From Microbacterium sp. (GTDB lineage: Bacteria > Actinomycetota > Actinomycetes > Actinomycetales > Microbacteriaceae), in the NCBI RefSeq assembly GCF_031179285.1, contig NZ_JAPSHY010000004.1, forward strand, positions 62,001 through 126,000: 64,000 nucleotides of DNA, given 5' to 3'. Every line of letters begins with the position of its first letter. The stretch's first letter is position 1. Below the pieces are notes generated by a model that saw only the letters and a list, made by a program, of their open reading frames with translations, searched no databases and had not been told where the DNA came from. Shown piece after piece: positions 1-12,593 of the stretch. The position numbers and the translations under genes are program-made.

Positions 1-627
1 GTCGGGGGACAGCTCCTCACCATCCGGGGCCTTGCGGGGGAGTACGTCGAGGAGTACCTGCCGCTCTATGGGGCGCACCAGGGCCACAACGCCGCCCTCG
101 CGGTCGCCGCCGTCGAGTCGCTCATCGGCGGCGGTGCGCAGCAGATCGCCGGCGACATCGTCTCGGAGGGGCTGCAGGCGGCGACGTCGCCGGGACGCCT
201 CCAGCTGGTCGGCATCGGCCCGACCGTGGTCGTCGATGCCGCTCACAACCCGCACGGGGCTGCCGCCCTCGCGCAGGCCCTCGACGACAGCTTCGACTTC
301 GACGAATGGGGGATCGTGCTCGGGGTGCTCTCCGACAAGGACGCCGCCGGTATCGTCTCGCGCCTGGCCCCCGCCGCCGCGCACGTCTTCGCGACCGCTC
401 CCGACTCCGAGCGCGCCAGCGACGCGGATGCCGTGGCCGACCTCGTCGAACGATCGGGACACCGCGTCACCGTGCACCCGACGCTCGCCGAAGCCGCCGA
501 CGCCGCCAGGGAGTGGGCATCGTCATCGGATCGCCGCGCCGTCGCCATCGCGGGATCGGTGGTGCTCGCCGGCGAGGCGATCGCGCTGTCCGAGGCCGAG
601 GACTGGAAGTCGGGGTGGCGCGCGTGA
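1..627 (+). CDS. folC: folylpolyglutamate synthase / dihydrofolate synthase, C-terminal part (truncated by window start)
   Basis: Frame 1 open from base 1 (VGGQLLTIRGLAGEYVEEYLPLYGAHQGHNAALAVAAVESLIGGG...VVDAAHNPHGAAAL...SDKDAAGI); Mur-ligase/FolC C-terminal motifs; next to ndk. Confidence 0.88.
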   Translation, partial: VGGQLLTIRGLAGEYVEEYLPLYGAHQGHNAALAVAAVESLIGGGAQQIAGDIVSEGLQAATSPGRLQLVGIGPTVVVDAAHNPHGAAALAQALDDSFDFDEWGIVLGVLSDKDAAGIVSRLAPAAAHVFATAPDSERASDADAVADLVERSGHRVTVHPTLAEAADAAREWASSSDRRAVAIAGSVVLAGEAIALSEAEDWKSGWRA

Positions 628-1043
628 ATGCTCGTGTCCGGCCCGCGCGTTCGCCGCGGACGCTCGTTCAAAAACTCGCCCCGATCGTGCTCGGCTTCGA
701 GGCGGTCGTGGTGCTGCTCGTCGGTCTGACCATCTTCGGCCTCAAGGCGCTGCCCGCCGGAATCGAGCAGTGGTGGGCGATCGTGGGAGCCGCGGTGGTG
801 GCGCTCGCGTGCCTGGCCACCGCGGGCATGATCACCCGTCCGTGGGCGATCACCGTGGGATGGACGCTGCAGGTCATCATCGCGCTCTCGGCCTTCCTCC
901 TCCCGGCTGTCGCACTGGTCGCGCTGATTTTCGGCGGCATGTGGGCGTATGCGACGATCGTGGGGGCCCGGCTGGACGCACGACGCCCCGCTGAGCCCCG
1001 CCGGCTCCACACCGAGACAGAGACTCAGACAGAGAGTGAATGA
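624..1043 (+). CDS. DUF4233-type small membrane protein
   Basis: GTG start overlaps folC stop; 139 aa with several TM segments; DUF4233 proteins typically sit between folC and ndk in Actinobacteria. Confidence 0.75.
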   Translation: MNARVRPARSPRTLVQKLAPIVLGFEAVVVLLVGLTIFGLKALPAGIEQWWAIVGAAVVALACLATAGMITRPWAITVGWTLQVIIALSAFLLPAVALVALIFGGMWAYATIVGARLDARRPAEPRRLHTETETQTESE

Positions 1044-1044
1044 C

Positions 1045-1461
1045 ATGGCCACCGAAGAAACGCTCGTCCTCGTCAAGCCCGACGGCGTCGCCCGCGGGCT
1101 CACCGGCACGATCCTCGCCCGCATCGAAGCGAAGGGATACGCGCTCGTCGACATCCGGCTGGTCGATCCCGACCGCGACCTCCTCGCGGCCCACTACGCA
1201 GAGCACGAGGGCAAACCGTTCTACGAGCCGCTGCTGGAGTTCATGCTCTCCGGGCCGTCGGTCGCCATCCGCCTCGCGGGCAACCGTGTGATCGAAGGCT
1301 TCCGTTCGCTCGCCGGCACCACCGACCCGACGACTGCTGCCCCGGGAACCATCCGTGGCGACTTCGGTCGCGACTGGGGTCTCGCCGTGCAGCAGAACCT
1401 CGTGCACGGCTCGGACAGCCCGGAGTCGGCCGCGCGTGAGCTGTCGATCTGGTTCGACTGA
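1045..1461 (+). CDS. ndk: nucleoside-diphosphate kinase
   Basis: MATEETLVLVKPDGVARGLTGTILARIE...; NDK family; active-site region NLVHGSDSPESA. Confidence 0.96.
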   Translation: MATEETLVLVKPDGVARGLTGTILARIEAKGYALVDIRLVDPDRDLLAAHYAEHEGKPFYEPLLEFMLSGPSVAIRLAGNRVIEGFRSLAGTTDPTTAAPGTIRGDFGRDWGLAVQQNLVHGSDSPESAARELSIWFD

Positions 1462-1471
1462 ACCGTCCGTT

Positions 1472-1522
1472 CGACAAGAGGCCCGTCGTTCCGATCAGAG
1501 TCGGTCCGGCGGGCTTTGTCGA
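1472..1522. terminator. Candidate bidirectional terminator between convergent ndk and VKOR genes
   Basis: Imperfect inverted repeat tcgacaagaggcccg...cgggctttgtcga between convergent genes. Confidence 0.5.
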
Positions 1523-1523
1523 T

Positions 1524-2135
1524 TCAGAACAGGGCCCGCTCGATCTCGCCGACCATGTCGATGCCGGCCAGCTGCGCCAGCACGAGGATGAGCGCGTAGG
1601 CGAGGACACTGGCGAGCGGCACCCAGACCATCAGTGTGCCGGCGCGCTCCTGCGCCTTCGCGGACCGCGTGAAGGCGCCGTTGCGGACGAGGTGGAGCAT
1701 CGTCGCGAAGAAGGTCGGGATCGTCACGGCCCATGTCACCATGCACCAGGGGCAGAGCACCGTCAGCACGAACAGGCTCTGTGCGATCAGCCAGCAGACG
1801 AAGCCGAATGCGAACGTCACCCCGGCGCCGAAGGTCAGCCAGAACCAGCGCGGAAAGTGAGCGCCGGCGAGCACGGCGACGCCCACGACGAGCGGCGCCA
1901 CCCAGCCGGTGATGCCGAGAATCGGGTTCGGAAATCCGAACACTTCGCCCTGCCAGGACTCGAGATTCTTGCCACACTGGATGAAGGCGCTGATATCGCA
2001 GCTCAGATCGGTGCCCGGGCTCTCGAGGAGAACGAACTTCTCGACCGTGAGCTGGAACGCCGCGAACCAGCCGACCACGCTGGCGATGATCAGCCAGACG
2101 GCATAGACGACGGGGCGGGTGCGGTGCTCGCTCAT
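1524..2135 (-). CDS. vitamin K epoxide reductase family protein
   Basis: 203 aa multi-TM protein with SPGTDLSCDISAFIQCGKNLESWQGEVFGFPNPILGI and LCPWCMVTWAV (CxxC) motifs of the VKOR family. Confidence 0.9.
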   Translation of the reverse strand: MSEHRTRPVVYAVWLIIASVVGWFAAFQLTVEKFVLLESPGTDLSCDISAFIQCGKNLESWQGEVFGFPNPILGITGWVAPLVVGVAVLAGAHFPRWFWLTFGAGVTFAFGFVCWLIAQSLFVLTVLCPWCMVTWAVTIPTFFATMLHLVRNGAFTRSAKAQERAGTLMVWVPLASVLAYALILVLAQLAGIDMVGEIERALF

Positions 2136-2406
2136 ACGGCGATTATCTCAGCGCCGGCTATGCGCGGGACGTGAGACGCGATCGCTTCGGGACGGGCGAT
2201 GCACGCGGATCACGCACCCCATGCGATAATGACCTGTGATGCACCGCACGGTCCGCCCGTGATACGCATCGCCGCAGACTTCGGGGCCCTATGCCCCACG
2301 TGACCAGAGCCATGAGCCGGTCGCACATCGAGTGAGTTCGCGACACCCGAGGGTGTCGCACGAGATTTCGTGTGGCCCAGCGCCGCACGCAGGGAGTTAG
2401 CCAGAG

Positions 2407-4920
2407 ATGGCCGATGAGAACAATGACAACAACGCCCCTACCCTCGAGTTCCCGGCTGACACCCCGGAGCCTTTGACGGAGCACACCGATCCCCAGGGCG
2501 CGACAGTGTCCGAGGACCCGGCCGACGCCGATGCCGACGTCGCGGGTGGCGCCGCTGCCCAGGGCGAGCCGGCTGCGGAAACCGAGGCGGACGCGGTTTC
2601 CGAGCAGGTCACAGACGCGGCAGCGCCTGAGGTCGACGCCGAGGCGGACGCCGCCGAGCCGGATGCATCCGACGCCGTCGCCACGGAGGCGGATGCCGAG
2701 AGCATCGCTACCGATGCGGATGCCGACGCCGTAGCCACCGACACGGTCGCCACCGAGGCGGCCGCCGGAGAGACTGCCGATCCGTCCGACTCCGACGTCG
2801 GCAGTGCCGCGGCTTCACCGCAGCCGCCGACCGCCGTCTCGCTCGGGCTGCTCCCCGAGGTCTTCGTGTCGCAGGTTTCCACGCGACTCGCCTTCTACGC
2901 CCCGGAGATCGTGCCGCTGCCGGCACGCCCGGGCCGTGATCGCAGCAGCGACCGCAACGCTGATCGGCTCGCCGAACGTGAGCAGGACGACGTCGCCTCC
3001 GGTCGACGCGGACGCCGACGTCGCGGAGGATCGGACGGGGACGAGCAGCGTGACGAGCCTCGCCAGCGTCAGCGCGTCGTCGAGTACATCACCGAGCCGA
3101 AGGCCATCAAGGGCTCCACGCGTCTCGAGGCGAAGAAGCAGCGCCGCCGTGACGGGCGCGACGCCGGTCGCCGTCGCCCCGTGGTGACCGAGGCCGAGTT
3201 CCTCGCACGCCGCGAATCCGTCGACCGCAAGATGGTCGTCCGGTCGAAGAACGGCCGCACCCAGATCGGCGTGCTCGAAGACGGCGTGCTGGTCGAGCAC
3301 TACGTCGCCCGCAACCAGGACGCGTCGCTCATCGGCAACGTGTACCTCGGACGGGTGCAGAACGTGCTTCCGAGCATGGAGGCCGCCTTCGTCGACATCG
3401 GCCGCGGCCGCAACGCCGTGCTGTACTCCGGCGAGGTCGACTGGGACGGCGTCGAGACCGGCAACCAGCCGCGACGGATCGAACTGGCGCTCAAGCCGGG
3501 CGATCGCGTGCTCGTGCAGGTCACCAAGGACCCGATCGGCCATAAGGGTGCTCGCCTGACGAGCCAGATCTCGCTGCCGGGCCGGTACCTCGTGTACGTC
3601 CCCGGTGGCTCCATGAACGGCATCAGCCGCAAGCTTCCCGACAATGAACGGGCCAGGCTCAAGCGCATCCTCAAGGAAGTGCTCCCTGAATCCAGTGGTG
3701 TGATCGTTCGCACGGCCGCCGAGGGAGCCACCGAGGATCAGCTCACCCGTGACGTCCAGCGCCTCACCACCCAGTGGGAGCACATCCAGAAGCAGATCGA
3801 GAATCAGCAGGCGCCTGCCCTCCTGCACGCCGAGCCCGATCTTCTGGTCAAGATCGTCCGGGATGTCTTCAACGAGGACTTCACGAAGATGCTCATCCAG
3901 GGTGAGGATTCGCAGCAGACCATCCGGGCATACCTCGAGAGCGTCGCCCCCGACCTCCTCGAGCGCGTGGAGGCGTACGAAGACGAGACCGACCCCTTCG
4001 ATGCGTTCCGCATCACCGAGCAGATCGAGAAGGCGCTGGACCGGAAGGTCTGGCTCCCCTCCGGCGGCTCGCTCGTCATCGACCGCACCGAGGCGATGAC
4101 CGTCGTCGACGTCAACACCGGGAAGTTCGTGGGTTCCGGCGGAAACCTCGAAGAGACCGTCACCAAGAACAACCTCGAGGCCGCCGAGGAGATCGTCCGC
4201 CAGCTGCGACTGCGCGACATCGGCGGCATCATCGTCGTCGACTTCATCGATATGGTGCTCGAGTCGAACCGCGACCTCGTTCTGCGCCGTCTCGTCGAGT
4301 GCCTGAGCCGCGACCGGACGAAGCACCAGGTCGCCGAGGTGACATCGCTCGGACTGGTGCAGATGACCCGGAAGAAGCTGGGCCTCGGTCTGCTCGAAAC
4401 GTTCAGCGAGGCGTGCGAGGTCTGCGCCGGACGCGGCGTCATCGTGCACCACGACCCGGTCGTCAAACACCGCAGCAACGGCAACGGCAACGGCAACGGC
4501 AGCGGTCAGGCGGGAAGGCGCCAGCGCGGCGGCAACGGTCAGACCCAGAGCGCTCCGGCTGCGAGCAACGTCACGCACAGCATCCCCGAGGGTGCGAAGT
4601 CGGCGCTCGCACAGATCGCCGCCTCCACCCTCGCCGCGACCGCCGAGGGCACCCCCGATCAGGCGCCTCTTGAAGCTGTCGATCAGGAGCCGCAGGAACG
4701 CGCGAAGAAGCCACGCAAGAAGCGCACTTCCGAGCGCAAGCCCGCCCGGAGCCAGGCCGAGCAGCTCCTCGACTCGGTGCTCGACGCCCTTCCGGAGCCG
4801 AAGGCCCCGGGGCAGGGCAGAGGACGCCGGCGGGTGAGCACGGCTGGCCTCACCGGCACGCCGATCGCCGTGAACGGTGAGTCGTCAGCGCCGGTCGCGA
4901 GCGGGAACCCGGAGTCCTGA
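2407..4920 (+). CDS. rne: ribonuclease E/G family protein
   Basis: S1/RNase E core: RTQIGVLEDGVLVEHYV...GNVYLGRVQNVLPSMEAAFVDIG...MTVVDVNTGKFVGSGGNLEETVTKNNLEAAEEIVRQLRLRDIGGIIVVDFIDM; Ala/Asp/Glu-rich N-terminus. Confidence 0.95.
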   Translation: MADENNDNNAPTLEFPADTPEPLTEHTDPQGATVSEDPADADADVAGGAAAQGEPAAETEADAVSEQVTDAAAPEVDAEADAAEPDASDAVATEADAESIATDADADAVATDTVATEAAAGETADPSDSDVGSAAASPQPPTAVSLGLLPEVFVSQVSTRLAFYAPEIVPLPARPGRDRSSDRNADRLAEREQDDVASGRRGRRRRGGSDGDEQRDEPRQRQRVVEYITEPKAIKGSTRLEAKKQRRRDGRDAGRRRPVVTEAEFLARRESVDRKMVVRSKNGRTQIGVLEDGVLVEHYVARNQDASLIGNVYLGRVQNVLPSMEAAFVDIGRGRNAVLYSGEVDWDGVETGNQPRRIELALKPGDRVLVQVTKDPIGHKGARLTSQISLPGRYLVYVPGGSMNGISRKLPDNERARLKRILKEVLPESSGVIVRTAAEGATEDQLTRDVQRLTTQWEHIQKQIENQQAPALLHAEPDLLVKIVRDVFNEDFTKMLIQGEDSQQTIRAYLESVAPDLLERVEAYEDETDPFDAFRITEQIEKALDRKVWLPSGGSLVIDRTEAMTVVDVNTGKFVGSGGNLEETVTKNNLEAAEEIVRQLRLRDIGGIIVVDFIDMVLESNRDLVLRRLVECLSRDRTKHQVAEVTSLGLVQMTRKKLGLGLLETFSEACEVCAGRGVIVHHDPVVKHRSNGNGNGNGSGQAGRRQRGGNGQTQSAPAASNVTHSIPEGAKSALAQIAASTLAATAEGTPDQAPLEAVDQEPQERAKKPRKKRTSERKPARSQAEQLLDSVLDALPEPKAPGQGRGRRRVSTAGLTGTPIAVNGESSAPVASGNPES
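4475..4506 (+). repeat. Hexanucleotide microsatellite (GGCAAC)n inside rne
   Basis: caacggcaacggcaacggcaacggcagcgg encodes NGNGNGNGSG. Confidence 0.8.
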
Positions 4921-5151
4921 GGCGATCAGCCTCCGCACCAGCTCTTTGCCGCCGACCTGTTCGGCGCCGCCGGCGAGCAGACGCGGGATGATCTCCTCGG
5001 GCACGTCGTAGTGGTCGAGGTCGAACGAGCGCGCCGGGATCGCGTGCATCTGCGCGAACGCGTGCAGTTCGGCCAGACTCTCGTCACTGACGAGGTGAGC
5101 CCAGAGCCGGCCGTGCGCGGGCCAGACCGGTTCGTCGACGAGAACGCTCAT
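4885..5151 (-). CDS. DUF4031 domain-containing protein
   Basis: [33 protein letters not shown]...[11 protein letters not shown]; overlaps the rne 3' end by 36 bp (convergent). Confidence 0.8.
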   Translation of the reverse strand: MSVLVDEPVWPAHGRLWAHLVSDESLAELHAFAQMHAIPARSFDLDHYDVPEEIIPRLLAGGAEQVGGKELVRRLIASGLRVPARDRR

Positions 5152-5213
5152 CCCGCGATCCTACGTTCACGGCGGCGCATGCGCCGTCGTCGGAACACAC
5201 CGCTGAGCCCGCT

Positions 5214-5242
5214 TTGCGGCATCGTCCGGCATCCGGTAAAGT
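5214..5242 (+). promoter_or_regulatory. Putative sigma70-type promoter of rplU-rpmA
   Basis: TTGCGG-N17-TAAAGT about 145 bp upstream of rplU. Confidence 0.6.
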
Positions 5243-5387
5243 AGTCCCTTGGTGCGTATGCCGCCCCGTCCTCGTCGGTCGGTGCGGAGAGTCTTGCATT
5301 CGCACCCGTCGCCCGGCGACGTATGCAAGCAACAGTCTTCCCGTGAGATTCTCGGAGCCCCGTGCTCCCCAACGAAACAGGTATGAA

Positions 5388-5696
5388 GTGGTTTACGCAG
5401 TAGTGCGCGCCGGTGGCCGGCAGGAGAAGGTCGAGGTCGGCACGATCGTTCAGCTCGACCGTGTTCAGGCTGCCCAGGGCGAGAAGATCGAGCTGCCCGC
5501 AGTGCTGCTCGTCGACGGCACCACGGTGACCACCGACGCTGACACCCTGGCGAAGGTCAAGGTCACCGCCGAGGTCATCGGCAACCTCCGCGGCCCGAAG
5601 ATCATTATCCAGAAGTACAAGAACAAGACCGGTTACAAGAAGCGTCAGGGCCACCGCCAGGAGCTCACGCGCGTCAAGATCACCGGCATCAAGTAA
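5388..5696 (+). CDS. rplU: 50S ribosomal protein L21
   Basis: [26 protein letters not shown]...; GTG start; followed by rpmA. Confidence 0.95.
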   Translation: MVYAVVRAGGRQEKVEVGTIVQLDRVQAAQGEKIELPAVLLVDGTTVTTDADTLAKVKVTAEVIGNLRGPKIIIQKYKNKTGYKKRQGHRQELTRVKITGIK

Positions 5697-5715
5697 GCAC
5701 GGAGGCGACAAGGAC

Positions 5716-8353
<2,638 letters not shown>

Positions 8354-8362
8354 ACTGGACCG

Positions 8363-9616
8363 ATGACCGACCAGACCCCTCGCGTGCGCCTGGAGCGTGC
8401 CAAGGAGGCCTCCCGCGCCACCGCGGCACTCACCAGCAACGACAAGGCCCGGGCGCTCGAGGCCATCGCTGTGGCGCTCGAGACGCACGCCGATCGCATC
8501 ATCGCCGCGAACGAGCTCGACATCGTCCGAGGACGGCAGGAAGGCATCGGCGATTCGCTGATCGATCGGCTTCGGCTGGACGAGAAGCGAGTGGCGGCCC
8601 TCGCCACCGCCGTCCGCGAGGTGGCCGGCCTCGCCGACCCGGTCGGACAGGTCGTCGGCGGGCATCGGATGCCGAACGGCGTCGCCCTCGAGCAGGTGCG
8701 CGTGCCGTTCGGTGTCGTCGGCGCGATCTACGAGGCGCGACCGAACGTGACCGTCGACATCGCCGCCCTCGCACTGCGTTCAGGGAACGCGGTCGTGCTC
8801 CGCGGCGGCAGCGCGGCTCTCGAGTCCAACGCCGTCCTCGTCGAGGTGATGCGGGATGCGCTGGCGGGGGCGGGAATCACCCGCGAGGCGATCCAGACCG
8901 TCGACGACTTCGGCCGTGATGGCGCCAAGGCTCTGATGCACGGGCGCGGGCTGATCGACGTGCTGGTGCCCAGGGGAAGCGCCGGCCTCATCGAGACCGT
9001 CGTCACCGAGTCCACCGTGCCGGTCATCGAGACCGGGGCGGGGAACGTGCACATCGTGCTCGACGAGACCGCACCGGCGGACTGGGCATGCGACATCGTC
9101 GTCAACGCGAAGGTGCAGCGCCCGAGCGTCTGCAACGCGGTCGAGACGGTGCTGGTCCTGCGCGCCGCCGCGTCCCGCCTCATCCCGCTCGTCGCGAGCG
9201 CGCTGCAGAGCGAGGGGGTGGCCATCCACGGCGACGACGTCGTCGCGGGTCTCGTCACGAGTGTCATCCCCGCCACCGAGGAGGACTGGGCCACCGAGTA
9301 CCTGAGTCTGGATGTCGCGATCAAGGTCGTCGACACGCTGGACGATGCGCTCGAACACATCCGCCGGTACAGCACCGGTCACACGGAGTCGATCATCACG
9401 ACGGATTCCCGCAACGCGGAGAGGTTCCTCGCCGAGGTCGATTCGGCGGTGGTGATGGTCAACGCATCCACGCGCTTTACGGACGGTGGCGAGTTCGGGT
9501 TCGGTGCAGAGGTGGGCATCTCGACCCAGAAGCTGCATGCTAGAGGTCCCATGGGCCTGGGCGAGTTGACGAGCACCAAGTGGCTGGCGCGTGGCTCGGG
9601 TCAGACACGCGGCTGA
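8363..9616 (+). CDS. proA: glutamate-5-semialdehyde dehydrogenase
   Basis: VPFGVVGAIYEARPNVTVDIAALALRSGNAVVLRGGSAALESN...VQRPSVCNAVETVLV. Confidence 0.96.
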   Translation: MTDQTPRVRLERAKEASRATAALTSNDKARALEAIAVALETHADRIIAANELDIVRGRQEGIGDSLIDRLRLDEKRVAALATAVREVAGLADPVGQVVGGHRMPNGVALEQVRVPFGVVGAIYEARPNVTVDIAALALRSGNAVVLRGGSAALESNAVLVEVMRDALAGAGITREAIQTVDDFGRDGAKALMHGRGLIDVLVPRGSAGLIETVVTESTVPVIETGAGNVHIVLDETAPADWACDIVVNAKVQRPSVCNAVETVLVLRAAASRLIPLVASALQSEGVAIHGDDVVAGLVTSVIPATEEDWATEYLSLDVAIKVVDTLDDALEHIRRYSTGHTESIITTDSRNAERFLAEVDSAVVMVNASTRFTDGGEFGFGAEVGISTQKLHARGPMGLGELTSTKWLARGSGQTRG

Positions 9617-9665
9617 CCGATAGGATGGACAGGCGTCTTCTCGCACCCGGTCACGAAACGGAGCA

Positions 9666-9893
9666 ATGATGAACCTCGTCGCACAGATGGCGATGGCCGC
9701 AGCTGAAACGGAGCACCACGGAAACGTCGCTCTCGAGACCCTCATCTTCGGTGTCATCGCCGCGATCGTGTTCGCGTTCCTCGGGTTCGTCACGCTCTCG
9801 TACCGCAACGTCGCCAACCGGCACTCGGCCAAGGCCGAGGCGTGGGCTGCGAAGCACGGCAAGGACGGCCACGGGGCAGGGCACGGCCACTAG
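9666..9893 (+). CDS. small single-TM hypothetical protein
   Basis: 75 aa, TM segment TLIFGVIAAIVFAFLGFVTLSY, RBS acggag upstream. Confidence 0.65.
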   Translation: MMNLVAQMAMAAAETEHHGNVALETLIFGVIAAIVFAFLGFVTLSYRNVANRHSAKAEAWAAKHGKDGHGAGHGH

Positions 9894-9899
9894 GCCCCT

Positions 9900-10502
9900 A
9901 TGAAGACGATGACCTCGCGTGCTCCGCGCATCGGCGTGATGGGCGGCACCTTCGACCCGATCCATCACGGGCACCTGGTCGCAGCCAGCGAGGTCGCGCA
10001 CTCCTTCGATCTCGACGAGGTGGTCTTCGTCCCCACCGGTCGCCCCTGGCAGAAGGAAGAGGTCACCCCCAGCGAGCACCGCTATCTGATGACGGTGATC
10101 GCGACGGCATCCAACCCCGATTTCACCGTCAGCAGGGTCGACATCGATCGCGCTGGGCCCACCTACACGATCGACACGCTGCGGGATCTGAAGCGCGAGC
10201 GCCCCGACGCCGAACTCTTCTTCATCACCGGCGCCGACGCCATAGCGCAAATTCTCAGTTGGAGAGACCATGATGAGTTGTGGGACCTGGCTCATTTCGT
10301 CGCGGTCTCCCGCCCAGGACACGTCCTGAGCACGGACGGCCTCCCGCCCAGCGACGTCAGCCAGCTTGAGGTGCCGGCCCTGTCGATCTCGTCGACGAAC
10401 TGCCGGCAGCGGGTCCGCGACGACGAGCCCGTCTGGTACCTGGTCCCCGATGGGGTCGTTCAGTACATCGCGAAGCATCATCTGTATCGGAGCAAGGCAT
10501 GA
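9900..10502 (+). CDS. nadD: nicotinate-nucleotide adenylyltransferase
   Basis: [42 protein letters not shown]...SSTNCRQRV. Confidence 0.95.
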   Translation: MKTMTSRAPRIGVMGGTFDPIHHGHLVAASEVAHSFDLDEVVFVPTGRPWQKEEVTPSEHRYLMTVIATASNPDFTVSRVDIDRAGPTYTIDTLRDLKRERPDAELFFITGADAIAQILSWRDHDELWDLAHFVAVSRPGHVLSTDGLPPSDVSQLEVPALSISSTNCRQRVRDDEPVWYLVPDGVVQYIAKHHLYRSKA

Positions 10503-11773
10503 GTAAATCGGATCAGCAAGGACAGGGTCCGCTGACGCGCAAGCAGTTGCGCGAGATCCGGCTGACCGGTTCCACGCCGGTCATCAGCCCCGACGAGGCG
10601 GCCGCTGCCGCGGCAGCGCCGCCTTCGCCGCCTTCTCCGCCGGCTCCTTCCGAGCCGCGGACCGAGCTGGCCGCAGACAGCTCGCTGGCATCGGACACCG
10701 ACCCCGCTGGCGCCTTCTCGACGCCGCTCACCCGCCGCCAGGTCAGGGAGAAGGAGCGAAGCAGAACCGGGTCGGTGCCTGTATCCGATCCCTCACCGCA
10801 GGAAGACGTCCCCGCCCCCTCGGAGCCGACGTTCGCGGTGGATGCCGGCGGCGTCACCGAGCCTGCGGAGGCCGCCGAGCCCGCGGAGGCCGATGAGCCC
10901 GCCGATGCAGCCGAGCAGCTCGTCCAGGTCGAGGCCCTCGAGCCCGTGGCGCCGACCGAAGACGTCGCCCGGGGAAAGACCGTCGAGGCGGAGATCGTCT
11001 CGGAGGTCCCTCGGTTCGGCACGCCCGATGACGACGAGAGCGATGTCGTCGACGACGAGGTCGATTCGGTCCCGGTCAGTGCCACTGCCGGTGGAGCGAC
11101 GACCCGGACTCCGCTGACGGGCGAGCCCGTCGAGCCGTCGCAGAACGCATCCGGTGACGACATCGTCGACGTGCTGGGCATCGGGACGACGCCGTCCGAA
11201 GGGCCATCCGACGACGACGTCCTCGCCGACGTCGGAGACGATGATGATTCCGAGGTCACCGCCGACGAGCGCCCCACGGTGAACCCCGGCTTCGGGCAGG
11301 GGCTGCTCAGCGAAGAGATCGAACACAAGCCGTTCTCGCCCTCTTTCGACGAGTTGCTGACGGTGAACGATTCGACCGGGTCGCAGCACATCGCGCCGAG
11401 CGCCCTCATCTTCACGCAGGGAACGAACGGCGGCTCGCTCTCGGGGCCGGTCGCAGCCACCGGCGAAGTGCTCGTCACCGGCTCGTATGAGCTCCCGCAG
11501 GGCCTCGGTTCCCAGGGTCACGCCCACGGCACGACGGACGGCCGAGAGGTCGACGCCGTGCTGATCGACGGCGAACTGCCGCCGGCGTCGTCGCCCACTC
11601 CGATCGCCGCGAGCTCCGCGGTCAGCACGATCAAATCCGCCGGCGAAGTCATCCGGCCTCCCGCCCCCGAAAAGGGCAACAAGCTCATGCTGACTCTGGC
11701 GATCACCGCCGGTGGTCTGGCCCTCGCCTTGGCGGTCGCTCTCATCGTCGCCTTCACCACGAATGTGTTCTGA
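10499..11773 (+). CDS. Ala/Pro/Asp/Glu-rich protein with one C-terminal TM helix
   Basis: 424 aa low-complexity acidic domain, C-terminal [32 protein letters not shown] overlaps nadD stop. Confidence 0.75.
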   Translation: MSKSDQQGQGPLTRKQLREIRLTGSTPVISPDEAAAAAAAPPSPPSPPAPSEPRTELAADSSLASDTDPAGAFSTPLTRRQVREKERSRTGSVPVSDPSPQEDVPAPSEPTFAVDAGGVTEPAEAAEPAEADEPADAAEQLVQVEALEPVAPTEDVARGKTVEAEIVSEVPRFGTPDDDESDVVDDEVDSVPVSATAGGATTRTPLTGEPVEPSQNASGDDIVDVLGIGTTPSEGPSDDDVLADVGDDDDSEVTADERPTVNPGFGQGLLSEEIEHKPFSPSFDELLTVNDSTGSQHIAPSALIFTQGTNGGSLSGPVAATGEVLVTGSYELPQGLGSQGHAHGTTDGREVDAVLIDGELPPASSPTPIAASSAVSTIKSAGEVIRPPAPEKGNKLMLTLAITAGGLALALAVALIVAFTTNVF

Positions 11774-12150
11774 TGCAATCACCTGAAACCGCTGAAGAGA
11801 TGCTGCAACTCGCAGCGGACGCCGCCGCCTCCAAAGGCGGAGAGGACCTCATCGCGCTGAACGTCTCCGAGCCCCTGCCGCTCGTTGACATCTTCCTGCT
11901 CGTCACCGGAAACAGCGAGCGCAACGTCGCTGCGATCGCCGATGAGATCGAAGACCGACTCATCGAGTCGGGGCACAAGCGCGTCCGCCGAGAAGGTCGG
12001 GCGGAGGCTCGCTGGGTGCTGCTCGACTTCGGCGACCTCATCGTGCATGTCTTCCATCAGGAGGAACGGGTCTATTACGGGCTCGAGCGCCTCTGGAAGG
12101 ACTGTCCCGTCGTTCCCATCCACCTCACCGAGACGGTCGCGGGCGAGTAG
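11773..12150 (+). CDS. rsfS: ribosome silencing factor
   Basis: ALNVSEPLPLVDIFLLVTGNSERNVAAIADEIEDRL...WVLLDFGDLIVHVFHQEERVYYGLERLW. Confidence 0.94.
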   Translation: MQSPETAEEMLQLAADAAASKGGEDLIALNVSEPLPLVDIFLLVTGNSERNVAAIADEIEDRLIESGHKRVRREGRAEARWVLLDFGDLIVHVFHQEERVYYGLERLWKDCPVVPIHLTETVAGE

Positions 12151-12198
12151 CTCACAGGACGCTGCCGGGCATCCTCCGAACTGCGCTACGGTTCAGGA

Positions 12199-12504
12199 AT
12201 GGGCACACTCCTGTACGACGGCGAAGCGCGTCCGATCCACCTCGAGGATCGCGCTCTGGCGCACCTGAAGGTGGTCATCGCCACCAAGCTGCGCCGGCAG
12301 GAGAGCTTCACGCTGTCCTGGAAGCACGCTGAGGACGAACCGGGCGGGCGTTCGACCATCTGGCTGCACCCTGCGATCCCGCTGCGGTTCACCTTCGACG
12401 AAGCGGAACCGCCCGCCCTCAACTCGCGGTGGATCGAGGAACTCATGCACTCCGCGAACTCGACCGGAGGCATCACGATGGTGGACGAGGTCTTCGACGC
12501 CTGA
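12199..12504 (+). CDS. short conserved Microbacteriaceae-type protein (resembles DUF7882-like proteins sometimes labelled 'ATP-dependent DNA ligase')
   Basis: MGTLLYDGEARPIHLEDRALAHLKVVIATKLRRQESFTLSWKH...; family assignment from memory. Confidence 0.55.
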   Translation: MGTLLYDGEARPIHLEDRALAHLKVVIATKLRRQESFTLSWKHAEDEPGGRSTIWLHPAIPLRFTFDEAEPPALNSRWIEELMHSANSTGGITMVDEVFDA

Positions 12505-12593
12505 CAGCAAGACGGCGAAGTGTCAAGGGTCTACATTGCCTGCGGCAACTCACGGACACTCGCCTTGGGGAGAGAGTCTTGGAGGGCCGCCAG

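Noticed and set aside
4471-4510. Possible CRISPR-like short repeat in rne
   Set aside because: It is a GGCAAC coding microsatellite; no spacers or direct-repeat periodicity.
2815-4578. 587-aa ORF antisense to rne
   Set aside because: Antisense frame without domain features; rne catalytic motifs are on the plus strand.
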